This document shows, one piece after another, positions 8,743 to 15,628 of a stretch of DNA of 21,941 bases (position 1 is its first letter; each line of letters starts with the position of its first letter). Source of the stretch: a virus; IMG/VR virus record IMGVR_UViG_3300037847_001192, positions 1 to 21,941 of that record. The stretch is one strand, 5' to 3'. The position numbers were made by a program, and so were the translations under genes. Under the pieces are notes generated by a model. That model was not told the origin of the DNA. It saw only the letters and a program-made list of their open reading frames with translations, and did no database searches.

Positions 8743-9032
8743 TCTTTGCTTGGGACGGAATACACGTACCACCTAATCTTAGTTTGCATACAGGCCCTAT
8801 AGTCATAATGACTAATTGGAGTCCCTTGAGGGTGCGAATGCACAATTGCTTCAATCGCTCCTAATGCCATTGCTCGCGCATAATCAACAGGATCAATGAC
8901 AAAACTATTTTCTGGATCGTCAGCGATGTTCCTGCAAGGAAAATAACTTCCGTTAACGACAAGACCTGCTGCCTCTTTTGGATGCTCAAGCTCAGCGTGC
9001 TTAGCTGCTTTAAGCCTGAAGTCTTGCGCCAT
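8721..9032 (-). CDS. JAB/MPN metalloprotease-like tail protein (N-terminal half of lambda gpK)
   Basis: From the ATG at 9032 (MAQDFRLKAAKHAELEHPKE) the protein has 103 residues. It shows the JAMM zinc-binding pattern: a Glu in HPKEAAGLVV, then IVHSHPQGTPISHYD giving HxH...S..D. The spacing between the second His and the Ser is one residue shorter than in the classic eukaryotic JAMM motif; all expected zinc ligands are present. In lambda this domain is the N-terminal half of gpK, so the two domains are encoded separately here. Other in-frame starts are ATG 9056 and TTG 9068. The last lies inside a hairpin, and both add residues that do not look like the domain. The gene overlaps the L-like gene by 23 bases and the NlpC gene by 22. 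Confidence 0.82.
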   Translation of the reverse strand: MAQDFRLKAAKHAELEHPKEAAGLVVNGSYFPCRNIADDPENSFVIDPVDYARAMALGAIEAIVHSHPQGTPISHYDYRACMQTKIRWYVYSVPSKEWWTIKP

Positions 9033-10095
9033 AAAAACCACCAAAGGGTAAATCATTATCCCTGCCAAATCTTTTTTGGCAGCTTTTTAGTCGCTTGCCG
9101 CAAACATCAGCGTTTTTTTTCTGCTCTTCCGTCCCAGTGACAATCAACGCATCATCAACCGTAAAGCACTTGTCGCCCTCGTATCCGCATTCTGAACCAC
9201 GGTATTGCCACGGGCATACCTCTTCAATTGTGCGCCTGGGAATTTGTACGTTGACCAAATCAAGCTTAGGTGCAAGCTCAAATTCAACAAACTGCTGATT
9301 TTCAGATGCAATTCTGTCGATATACCACGTCTCAACAAGCTTTGCCTGTGGGTCCGCTGTGTCGTTAAATGATTGCATAATCAACGAATCAGCGTCTTCA
9401 GTTGTCAAAACATCTGTGATGTCAGCATCACTAGCAAAAAGAGAGCCTTGGCTAAAGTTTGCAGTATCAATAAATTTGGCAAACGTGCGGATTCGCCTTA
9501 CTTTTGCGCCTAATGGATTATACTGCTCACCTGTAGTGCTGTTTACTTTAAGCATTAAATTAGTAATTGCATTATTAGCATTTGCTACTCGCATTGTGGG
9601 ACGGGGCAGCGTTCCTTTTGCCGAAAAAGAAAACCCATCGATTTCAACCGGTACGGCTGCATACTCTTTTCCGTCAAATTTTAAATCTTCAGTTATGCCG
9701 TTTTTGCCTGCGTGATACCTCAAAGTGTCTGTGATTTCTGCGCCAAGATTGTCAGGATCTTCAACGTTGTTAAGCTTAGTCGTTAATTCAATTTCAAACA
9801 AGTCAATAACAGCTGTTGGCGCAAGCTTTAATAACTCCTCGGCTAACGGCTCAAACGCTTCCCATGTGCAAGTACCATCTTGCAGCGTTTCTGTAATTTT
9901 AAATGGAAAAAGAGGCTCTTTGCCTTTGAAGTTAAAATAATCATCACCTTCCTCAGCATTCGTTCCAGACGTCCCAGAGACAATGCACTTAAAGGCAAGT
10001 GTATTGCTGCTTATAGTCGGATCGGCTCGTACAACATCGCCAAGCTCATATAGATTGTTTGGCTTCCACTTGTGCAGTGCGTACGGATAAGCCAT
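9010..10095 (-). CDS. Minor tail protein, lambda gpL-like with iron-sulphur cysteines (361 aa)
   Basis: The C-terminal domain holds CPWQYRGSECGY (Cys 294 and 303) and CGKRLKSCQKRFG (Cys 332 and 339), the four-cysteine pattern that in lambda gpL binds a [4Fe-4S] cluster, and ends with LPFGGFYGARLQA, close to the usual LPFGGFPG end. An extra Cys 310 lies between the pairs. Residues of about 90-290 (KLAPTAVIDLFEIEL onward) match the gpL body. The first 90 residues are additional: they contain YELGDVVR, FKCIVSGTSGTN and LQDGTCTWEA, a small module found at the front of various phage and secreted proteins. The protein is expected in the tail tip. Its ATG overlaps the stop of the M-like gene by one base. 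A strong hairpin is embedded in its 3' end (see 9062-9088). Confidence 0.88.
   Translation of the reverse strand: MAYPYALHKWKPNNLYELGDVVRADPTISSNTLAFKCIVSGTSGTNAEEGDDYFNFKGKEPLFPFKITETLQDGTCTWEAFEPLAEELLKLAPTAVIDLFEIELTTKLNNVEDPDNLGAEITDTLRYHAGKNGITEDLKFDGKEYAAVPVEIDGFSFSAKGTLPRPTMRVANANNAITNLMLKVNSTTGEQYNPLGAKVRRIRTFAKFIDTANFSQGSLFASDADITDVLTTEDADSLIMQSFNDTADPQAKLVETWYIDRIASENQQFVEFELAPKLDLVNVQIPRRTIEEVCPWQYRGSECGYEGDKCFTVDDALIVTGTEEQKKNADVCGKRLKSCQKRFGRDNDLPFGGFYGARLQA
9062..9088 (+). terminator. Candidate plus-strand (antisense) intrinsic terminator
   Basis: The plus strand reads CTGCCAAA (9062-9069), a five-base loop TCTTT, TTTGGCAG (9075-9082) and then CTTTTT. That is a perfect 8-bp stem followed by a run of five Ts, so it has the form of a rho-independent terminator for rightward transcription. 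It lies inside the coding sequence for the last cysteine of the L-like protein, so part of the sequence is fixed by coding need. In the leftward mRNA the same stem lies just before the possible JAB starts. Function is not shown. Confidence 0.4.
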
Positions 10096-10433
10096 TACTC
10101 AAACACCTGAACAAACGTTGTGGAAATTTCCGCTCGATCAACGAATGGAATTGTCTTCGTCCATTCCGAGCAGATAAATTTACTGCTCGACGCTTCTCCA
10201 GGCGGTGTGTAATTAAACGCCTCTACACCACCCCTTGCATCAAGAAAAGCCTCAATCGTGTCAGCTTCTGACTCTGACACCCGAAACGTCAGGTTATAAG
10301 ACTTTGGATTTTGATTAATGCCAAAGGTTGCTCGCTGGCTGTAACCGCTCCCAAACTGAATAGAACGCACTTGCGGAGCGCTCTGCTTTGTCATCCCTGG
10401 AGCGGGATCAAAATCAGGAAAAGTGCTACTCAT
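10095..10433 (-). CDS. Minor tail protein, lambda gpM-like (112 aa)
   Basis: The 112-residue protein contains FPDFDPAPGMTKQSAPQVRS, IQFGSGYSQRATFGINQNP and a middle AFLDARGGVEAFNYTPPGE, which together are the pattern of the phage minor tail protein M family (lambda gpM is 109 residues). It lies between the tape measure and L-like genes exactly as in lambda, and joins the tape measure protein to the tail tip. Both ends overlap the neighbouring genes by one base in TAATG junctions, which indicates coupled translation. Confidence 0.92.
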   Translation of the reverse strand: MSSTFPDFDPAPGMTKQSAPQVRSIQFGSGYSQRATFGINQNPKSYNLTFRVSESEADTIEAFLDARGGVEAFNYTPPGEASSSKFICSEWTKTIPFVDRAEISTTFVQVFE

Positions 10434-12793
10434 TAGCGTGCAAGCAAGCCTCCAGGTCGCTGTTGCTTAACTATCTCCGACTGTACTGCCGCTCCAATCA
10501 ACCCGCCAAGCTGTTTACCTGCTGCGCTGTCGCCTGACGCAGAAGTGCCTTTGGCATCAACGTTGACAACGACATTCGCTCCACCACCAAGCTTGTTGTT
10601 TGGAACGATGTTGCCAGAGGAGTTAGGAACAAAAAGCTCAGGGCCTTTCTCGCCAACCATATAAGGCTTGCCGCCTGTAACAGGACCACCAGCGGCCCTG
10701 CCTGGGAAAAACGCTGAAAGCCCAGGGATGCCGCCTAAAGCAGTGTTTACGCCAAACTGCAGCAAGATATTGGCAACTTGTCGCAAGACCTGAGACGCCA
10801 CGTCAGCAAGCGATTTCGTGCCTTCAACAGCTGCGCTTAGTGCGTCAACAATGCCTGTTGAAATACTTTGACCAATTGCAGCGTACATAGATTCTAATTC
10901 TTCTAAAGCGCTTACCTGCTCCTTAAGAACTTGATTTCCTCTCAAAGCTGCTTCAACCTGCTCTCTCGTCAGACCTGTGTTTGTTTCAAGTATTTTTTCA
11001 ATTTGTTGGTCTAATTGCACTTCTTCAAGCCTTCCGTCAAGCCTAGCTTGAAGCAGAGCGCCTTCGTCTTGCAAGCTTTTTAACTTTGCCGCTGCAGACT
11101 TTTTGTCCTCAACGTTTGATCGAGTTAAACTTTGGTCTACTTTTGCAATGCTTCGCTTCGCATTAAGAGTTGCAAGTGCAATTGCGCGTGCCTCTCGAAC
11201 TGGTCCTAAACCTTCTGCTCTAAGGTCGGCAATCTTTGTTTCCAACTCTGCCTGAACTCTTTGCTTCTCCAAAGAAGCTTCTAAAACGCGGTCTTCCTCT
11301 AGCCTTGCTTGAAAAAGTTTTTCGTCTAATACAAGCAGCTCTTCGCCTAGTTTTAATTGATTTTCTAATTTTGAAATTTTGCGTTGCTCACGCTCAGCGG
11401 CCTTTCTAAGGCGATCAGCCGCTTTTGCCTGATTTTTAAGTAATCGCTCCGCTTTTTCTGCCGCCTGTGCTTTTGCTCGCTCAACATCAACGCCCAGTTG
11501 AGCAAGCTCATTCTTTTTTTTCTGTAGAATAATTTCTTGTTCGAGCTCAATCTCTTTTTTCCTCTGCTCGTCTACAACAAGCCCCATCGCTTTTATCTCA
11601 GCGTCTAGTTGCTGTATCTTGGTAGATGCTTTTTCAATTATATCGATTTTTCTTAAACCAACGATGCGCTCATCCGTCAAGTCGTTTCCTGCTTTTATAA
11701 GTTCGTTTGCTCTTATTAAAGAATCGTTTTGACCACTAAGCGCATTTAATCGAATTTGACCCTGAGCCTGAAAAGCAGCGTCACGGGCACCTGCGTCCAC
11801 TCGTCCTTGGTCTCTTTTTGGTCTTTGACCTTCAATCTGTCGAACCAAATTAAACACACCAAGCGCTTGCCCAGCAGGACCAAGCCCAATTGACTGCCTG
11901 ACAAGACCTTTACCAACGTCCCCAATAAAAGGAATTGCTTTGCTAAGCCCCTTCGCCGCAACGCCAGCGACTTGCGCTAACAAAATAAAAACAGGGGCCA
12001 ACTCTGTTTGCAAAACAGCTGTAAGATTACCCGCTTCGGTATTTGCAAATTCGTTTGCTGACTTAAGTTCCTGTAAAGCTGCAACCCCTTCATCTCCATA
12101 CAAATCAGTTAATCGTTTTTGAACTAACTCATAAGCCAAAACCGCTTGACCTGAGTCTTCAAGCGATTGAATGTATTCAATGTTTGAATTTTTAACTTGG
12201 ATCCCAACATCTCGCAAGGCTTCTAACGTAGACACCGTTCCGCCAAGCGAGCTTGCAACAGAACTTGCTGAGTCCTTTAAATTGGTAAACGCGCTATCAA
12301 CTATTTGACCGATTGATGAGAATAAAATCTGCAGACCAAAACCATCTTTACCCCGACCAGCGACTGCACCTAGCGCTCCACCCGCAACGGCTCCTACCCC
12401 ACCGCCAAAAAGCAAGGGAAAACCAACACCAAGAGCAAGGTTCTCTTTAAATTTTGCGTTTTCTCTTGCTAGTTTTCGCTCAGCCTTCGCTACGTCCTGA
12501 GCGGCCTTAATTCTGCTAGTTCGCTCAATTTGAAGAAGCCTTTGTTTTATGCGTTGTGTATTTTTGGCTTTTGCTACGCGCAAGCGCTCTTCTTCTACTA
12601 CAGCTTCTTTGACATAATCTAGTATTTCTTGCTCAAGGCGAAGTTTTTCACGTTTTTGACGGTCAAGCGCACCTTTGCTCGCCCCGCCAGAAGCTCCAAA
12701 TGGATTTGAAATTTTTTCAATACGCTGCTCTAAATCTTTAAGCTCTTTATCTATTACTTTTACACGCAGCTCGATCTCGCTCTGATAAGCCAC
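10433..12793 (-). CDS. Tail tape measure protein (about 786-790 aa)
   Basis: This is a long, mostly helical protein with extended charged heptad-like stretches (about 45-120 and 390-620). Near residues 123-150 it has a Gly-rich hydrophobic segment (LGVGFPLLFGGGVGAVAGGA). Near 703-736 it has the GGPVTGGKPYMVGEKGPELF block ending in VPNSSG that is common in tape measure C-terminal regions. It sits after G/GT and before M, as in lambda. With the usual rule of about 0.15 nm per residue the tail would be near 115-120 nm, an inference. There is no ATG near the front: the open frame offers TTG at 12805 and GTG at 12793. I prefer GTG because AYQSEIELRVKVID then follows at once, as I recall for related proteins. 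Neither start has a clear ribosome site, so coupling to the GT stop at 12820 is likely. Confidence 0.9.
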   Translation of the reverse strand: MAYQSEIELRVKVIDKELKDLEQRIEKISNPFGASGGASKGALDRQKREKLRLEQEILDYVKEAVVEEERLRVAKAKNTQRIKQRLLQIERTSRIKAAQDVAKAERKLARENAKFKENLALGVGFPLLFGGGVGAVAGGALGAVAGRGKDGFGLQILFSSIGQIVDSAFTNLKDSASSVASSLGGTVSTLEALRDVGIQVKNSNIEYIQSLEDSGQAVLAYELVQKRLTDLYGDEGVAALQELKSANEFANTEAGNLTAVLQTELAPVFILLAQVAGVAAKGLSKAIPFIGDVGKGLVRQSIGLGPAGQALGVFNLVRQIEGQRPKRDQGRVDAGARDAAFQAQGQIRLNALSGQNDSLIRANELIKAGNDLTDERIVGLRKIDIIEKASTKIQQLDAEIKAMGLVVDEQRKKEIELEQEIILQKKKNELAQLGVDVERAKAQAAEKAERLLKNQAKAADRLRKAAEREQRKISKLENQLKLGEELLVLDEKLFQARLEEDRVLEASLEKQRVQAELETKIADLRAEGLGPVREARAIALATLNAKRSIAKVDQSLTRSNVEDKKSAAAKLKSLQDEGALLQARLDGRLEEVQLDQQIEKILETNTGLTREQVEAALRGNQVLKEQVSALEELESMYAAIGQSISTGIVDALSAAVEGTKSLADVASQVLRQVANILLQFGVNTALGGIPGLSAFFPGRAAGGPVTGGKPYMVGEKGPELFVPNSSGNIVPNNKLGGGANVVVNVDAKGTSASGDSAAGKQLGGLIGAAVQSEIVKQQRPGGLLAR

Positions 12794-12819
12794 GACCGTC
12801 CGCAAAAACTGATCACATT

Positions 12820-13343
12820 CTACCTGCGACGGCGAGCTTTACGCATTTCCTCCTCTTGATCCTCGTTCAAAATTTTAAAATACGCGCTCCAACCCAATAG
12901 CTCTTCTGCTGTCATCGTTGACCGTAGCTTCGACAAGCTCATGCCAAGTTCTTTGGCAACGCCAAACTGCAGCATGAGCCAATTGTCTTTCCGAAGCTCG
13001 GCTCCTAAGATTTTGGGTCGATTGCCTCTTCTTCGTCGTCAGTCAAAATAGCCAGCATCAAAGCCTGTAAATCCTTGTCCTTGACTTCGTTTTTAAGAAC
13101 ATCAATCTCACCAGCAATGAACAATGCTTCTCCAAACTCGTCCTGAGCTTTACTGATCAACAACTGCAGCGCAAACGCATTGGCATCATCTGATCCAGCG
13201 CGTTTTTGGGCACGCTCACGCTCTGCCATCGTCAGTGGCGTCACCCACATCTCAAATTTAGTTTCGTCTGAAAGCGTAACTACTTTCTTTGTTGCTTCTA
13301 AGTTTGCAGCTTTTTTAAGACGATCAATGGCGCGTGATGCCAT
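12820..13343 (-). CDS. Tail assembly chaperone GT fusion, made by -1 frameshift (174 aa)
   Basis: If ribosomes slip back one base at CCCAAAA (13017-13011), translation passes the G stop codon and continues in the -1 frame for 63 more residues to the TAG at 12822-12820. The product has 111 residues of G and the tail ILGAELRKDNWLMLQFGVAK ... TAEELLGWSAYFKILNEDQE EEMRKARRRR. This T part has no usable start of its own with a good context, yet it contains a coherent, conserved-looking tail chaperone domain ending in an Arg/Lys cluster. In lambda, gpG and gpGT bind the tape measure protein and recruit the tube protein; both are absent from the finished tail. Position directly before the tape measure gene fits fully. 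Coordinates span both frames; the joining point is base 13011, which is read twice. Confidence 0.85.
12976..13017 (-). promoter_or_regulatory. Programmed -1 ribosomal frameshift signal
   Basis: In the G frame the mRNA reads GAC CCA AAA TCT TAG. The heptamer C CCA AAA (13017-13011) has the X XXY YYZ form, so both tRNAs can re-pair in the -1 frame. A 6-base spacer, which holds the G stop codon, leads to a 7-bp stem: GAGCCGA (13004-12998) pairs with TTGGCTC (12982-12976), including one G-U pair, around a 15-base loop. Heptamer, spacer length and downstream structure are those of known recoding sites in tail chaperone genes. The usual lambda heptamer is GGGAAAG, so the sequence differs while the layout is the same. 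Confidence 0.85.
13005..13343 (-). CDS. Tail assembly chaperone G-like (112 aa)
   Basis: The 112-residue protein begins MASRAIDRLKKAANLEATKK and contains EMWVTPLTMAERERAQKRAG, a typical segment of short tail chaperones, and ends in an acidic tail (TDDEEEAIDPKS). It is the 0-frame product of the G/GT pair; the longer form arises by the frameshift at 13017-13011. Lambda gpG has 140 residues and a similar place between the tube and tape measure genes. A terminator separates it from the tube gene, so its level should be well below that of the tube protein. No strong ribosome site is visible before the ATG. Confidence 0.85.
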   Translation of the reverse strand: MASRAIDRLKKAANLEATKKVVTLSDETKFEMWVTPLTMAERERAQKRAGSDDANAFALQLLISKAQDEFGEALFIAGEIDVLKNEVKDKDLQALMLAILTDDEEEAIDPKS

Positions 13344-13377
13344 GAGTTACAACTGATTGTTTTACTAGAGTAGCATT

Positions 13378-13406
13378 AAAAAGACCCCCGACAATGCCAG
13401 GGGTCT
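13378..13406 (-). terminator. Intrinsic terminator after the tail tube gene
   Basis: On the minus strand AGACCCC (13406-13400) is followed by an 11-base loop, GGGGTCT (13388-13382), and a run of Ts ending at 13378. The 7-bp G/C-rich stem plus T-tract is a standard rho-independent terminator. It stands in the 82-base gap between the tube gene and the G-like gene, where partial readthrough would reduce expression of the assembly and tip genes relative to the tube protein. Confidence 0.85.
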
Positions 13407-13425
13407 CTTTATCGTCAATCGACTA

Positions 13426-14166
13426 TCAGCTCTTAGCGAAGTCGAAAGACGGTGCTGTTGTTGGACGGAAGTTAATCGACACAGCCTGAGCATCGTCAGG
13501 AGTGACTGAATAACTAGCGGAAGTCAACACCGCTTCAAGCTCAATTGAACGACTCTTGGTGTCGTCTGGCGTTCCAGAAGACAGCACAGTGTCCATATAC
13601 AGCTTGAAGGTTGCACCGACTTGGTTGCGCTGCGTAACGTCTTCAATCAGACGAGCAGAGATACCAGTGTCATCGTCAGTGAAATACACTTCCGCAGAAC
13701 CCGTACCATCGGCAAAGCCTGAGATAAAAGTACGGAATGGAGCGGTTTGACCCAGTGTTCCACCGATGCTGGTTACATCGATTTCTTCACGAGTCACCTC
13801 AAACGACCAAGACCTCACGTTTGCAACCGACTGAAATTCGGTGTACTTAATTGTGAAATCGCTAGTGCCGTCAGTCCCGTCATTACTTAGAGCCAACACT
13901 GAACCACCAGCAGTTGCACTAAAAGTGGCTGCTCCTGTGGCGGCTGTGTACGTCTTGATAAAAACAGGAGTTCCTTCAGCCAGGCCACCAGGCAAGGTGC
14001 CGCCACCAGCAGTAAACGAAACTTTGTCGTCTACCTTGAAGTTCAGAAACGTTCCAACGTTGATGGTGTCGCTGGCATTAGTGACATCAGCAGCCTTAAA
14101 GGTGCCAGATGTACCAGCGGGTTTGTAGTAGAGGGCTCCAGAGGTGCCCGAAAGGACGGTAGCCAT
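13426..14166 (-). CDS. Major tail (tube) protein (246 aa)
   Basis: The 246-residue protein has the tube protein signature in its second half (NVRSWSFEVTREEIDVTSIG near 116-135, then FADGTGSAEVYFTDDDTG and SRSIELEAVLTSASYSVTPD near the end), in the place of lambda gpV directly before the G/GT genes. The region 30-107 (VGTFLNFKVDDKVSFTAGGG, LPGGLAEGTPVFIKTYTAAT) looks like an inserted beta domain of the LPxGLxxGTxYYV type known from many phage tail and capsid proteins. The tube protein is present in many copies; the terminator that follows at 13406-13378 fits with this. No strong ribosome site precedes the ATG; the 74-base gap before it holds only a weak GGG-TTTCG-CCC hairpin. Confidence 0.87.
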   Translation of the reverse strand: MATVLSGTSGALYYKPAGTSGTFKAADVTNASDTINVGTFLNFKVDDKVSFTAGGGTLPGGLAEGTPVFIKTYTAATGAATFSATAGGSVLALSNDGTDGTSDFTIKYTEFQSVANVRSWSFEVTREEIDVTSIGGTLGQTAPFRTFISGFADGTGSAEVYFTDDDTGISARLIEDVTQRNQVGATFKLYMDTVLSSGTPDDTKSRSIELEAVLTSASYSVTPDDAQAVSINFRPTTAPSFDFAKS

Positions 14167-14240
14167 TCGTAATGCGGAGAATGGTGGACTTACGGGCGAA
14201 ACCCGGACACATACAGCTTAGCGTGCTACCAGCAAAACAT

Positions 14241-14672
14241 CTAACCGTGATCTTCGGCAATAAAGCCAGCATCAATCCGTCCCATCATGTGTGGAGACTG
14301 TTCAGTTACTGAAAAAGTGGGTCCATTAACTACTCCAGGTCGGAGATAAATGCCTGTAGCCGCTCTGGTGGAAGAACTTAAAGCCAACAATGTTGAAACA
14401 GCTGTATCCACCAATGTTTGATTTCTGGCCGGACCCTTACCTTTCTCTGTGTAAACACGGATAACAACACTTCCACGGATACGATCTAAATTGCCTTCAA
14501 GAGTTTGCTCGGTTGTTAATCCAAAAGTAACCGATACCTTGACGTACTCTGTCGTTGAGTTCTCTGGAGCGGCAGTGATATTGTCAAAAAAGACAGGCAC
14601 TGCCGGACTTAACGCCCCAAATGCCGTTTGGAGCGGCGATTCGACAGCAGCACGAACGGCTTGGTATCTCAT
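14241..14672 (-). CDS. Tail terminator protein, putative (143 aa)
   Basis: The 143-residue protein (MRYQAVRAAVESPLQTAFGA, then VPVFFDNITAAPENSTTEYV and a GSVVIRVYTEKGKGPA stretch) has the look of the DUF4128/gpU group: an N-terminal helix followed by a strand with an xxFDN-type turn, and a two-strand core. Proteins of this group cap the tail tube and form the tail side of the head-tail joint. Its place directly before the tube gene supports this. The ATG overlaps the stop codon of the preceding gene (ATGA). Confidence 0.68.
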   Translation of the reverse strand: MRYQAVRAAVESPLQTAFGALSPAVPVFFDNITAAPENSTTEYVKVSVTFGLTTEQTLEGNLDRIRGSVVIRVYTEKGKGPARNQTLVDTAVSTLLALSSSTRAATGIYLRPGVVNGPTFSVTEQSPHMMGRIDAGFIAEDHG

Positions 14673-15250
14673 AGCTTGCGAAGAGAAATGTCCATTTCGA
14701 TTTCAACAGCTTTATCTAGCTTACCGCTGTTCTTGTAGGTAGTATACCAATCTTTTTCAGCCGTTCTAGACGCTTCGCCTGCGTCTCCTCCGTAAATATC
14801 CCACCTGTAACCAGGCTTTTTAGAACGATTTTGGCCAGACTCTTCCCATTTTTTGAGACCTAATTGTGTTTCAGGCTTCTCAGTTGGACGATAAAATACT
14901 CCTTGCTCTTGGTCAGTGGCGTAACCCATCCATTGACTAAAATTTGATATTTTAAAAACAACCTTGTCTTTGGTCATTTTAGTGCGAATTAAAGTGCTTA
15001 CAGCCTGCGGACCAGTGAATGGCCCGGTAGAAAACTTAAGCGGACGAGGCTCACCCCTGCCTCCATCTCCTTTAATTTGCTGACCTTGAGGGCCTGTAAT
15101 TTGCCAGGAGTTTGAAAAACGTCCTGTCCAACTAGGGCCTTCTTCCTGCAGTTCTTTAACAATACGCTCAGCGCTTTTGACGGCACCTAAAAAGGCAAGC
15201 GATTCCATATCCCTACGAAATCTGTCAAAGCCACTTAAGCCTTTTGCCAT
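14669..15250 (-). CDS. HK97 gp10-like neck/tail completion protein, putative (193 aa)
   Basis: The 193-residue protein starts MAKGLSGFDRFRRDMESLAF with a helical, charged N-terminus. It then shows EEGPSWTGRFSNSWQITGPQ, similar to the P..TG.L..S turn of HK97 gp10-family proteins, followed by a beta-rich part containing VVFKISNFSQWMGYATDQEQ and GVFYRP. In these phages the protein lies between head closure and tail terminator, as here, and takes part in joining head and tail. The exact role cannot be read from the sequence, and the C-terminal 60 residues (from about 130) have no counterpart I recognise. The start codon overlaps the preceding stop by one base (TAATG). Confidence 0.55.
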   Translation of the reverse strand: MAKGLSGFDRFRRDMESLAFLGAVKSAERIVKELQEEGPSWTGRFSNSWQITGPQGQQIKGDGGRGEPRPLKFSTGPFTGPQAVSTLIRTKMTKDKVVFKISNFSQWMGYATDQEQGVFYRPTEKPETQLGLKKWEESGQNRSKKPGYRWDIYGGDAGEASRTAEKDWYTTYKNSGKLDKAVEIEMDISLRKL

Positions 15251-15627
15251 TACTGTGGCCTCGCAATAATTGTGTGAAGCAAGGGATCTTCACCCCTAAA
15301 GCTCAACACATTTAAAACCTTGGCTTCCCTTGTGACACCAGCTTGCGAATACTGAATGCGATCAGCTTCTGTTGGATAGTAAGAACCTAACTCATCACCT
15401 CCAATAATCACTTTAATGTCAGTCGTTTGATAAAGTCCCTCGCTTTCCCTGGAAGACACATTAGAGATCAACCCTTTTAACGCTACTGACGTGTCCGCAC
15501 CAGTGACAGCTCCTGTTGACGGGTCGTAAGTACGGGGTGTCACTGTTTTGACAAGCGTTATGTCTTGACCCCAGTCATCCAGCAACGCTTTTGGAATTGA
15601 CTTGAAAGTGCTGTCTACTAATGACAT
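15250..15627 (-). CDS. Head closure/head-tail joining protein, putative (125 aa)
   Basis: The 125-residue protein (ALLDDWGQDITLVKTVTPRT, YDPSTGAVTGADTSVALKGL, KVIIGGDELGSYYPTEADRI) has a small beta-barrel pattern with a YDPSTG turn that is common in head closure and head-tail joining proteins of siphoviruses. Its position between the DnaT-like adaptor and the gp10-like gene is where head closure proteins lie. Function is inferred from this pattern and place only. It starts one base after the adaptor's stop codon (TGA-G-ATG). Confidence 0.55.
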   Translation of the reverse strand: MSLVDSTFKSIPKALLDDWGQDITLVKTVTPRTYDPSTGAVTGADTSVALKGLISNVSSRESEGLYQTTDIKVIIGGDELGSYYPTEADRIQYSQAGVTREAKVLNVLSFRGEDPLLHTIIARPQ

Positions 15628-15628
15628 C

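Noticed and set aside
8721-8772. Programmed frameshift joining the JAB and NlpC frames
   Set aside because: The shift would be -1, but no X XXY YYZ heptamer lies in the overlap, and ATG 8742 offers an independent start exactly where the NlpC domain begins.
14177-14240. Promoter candidate TTGCTG-16-TATGTG before the tail tube gene
   Set aside because: Both hexamers match consensus poorly; the pattern is expected by chance in a gap of this size.
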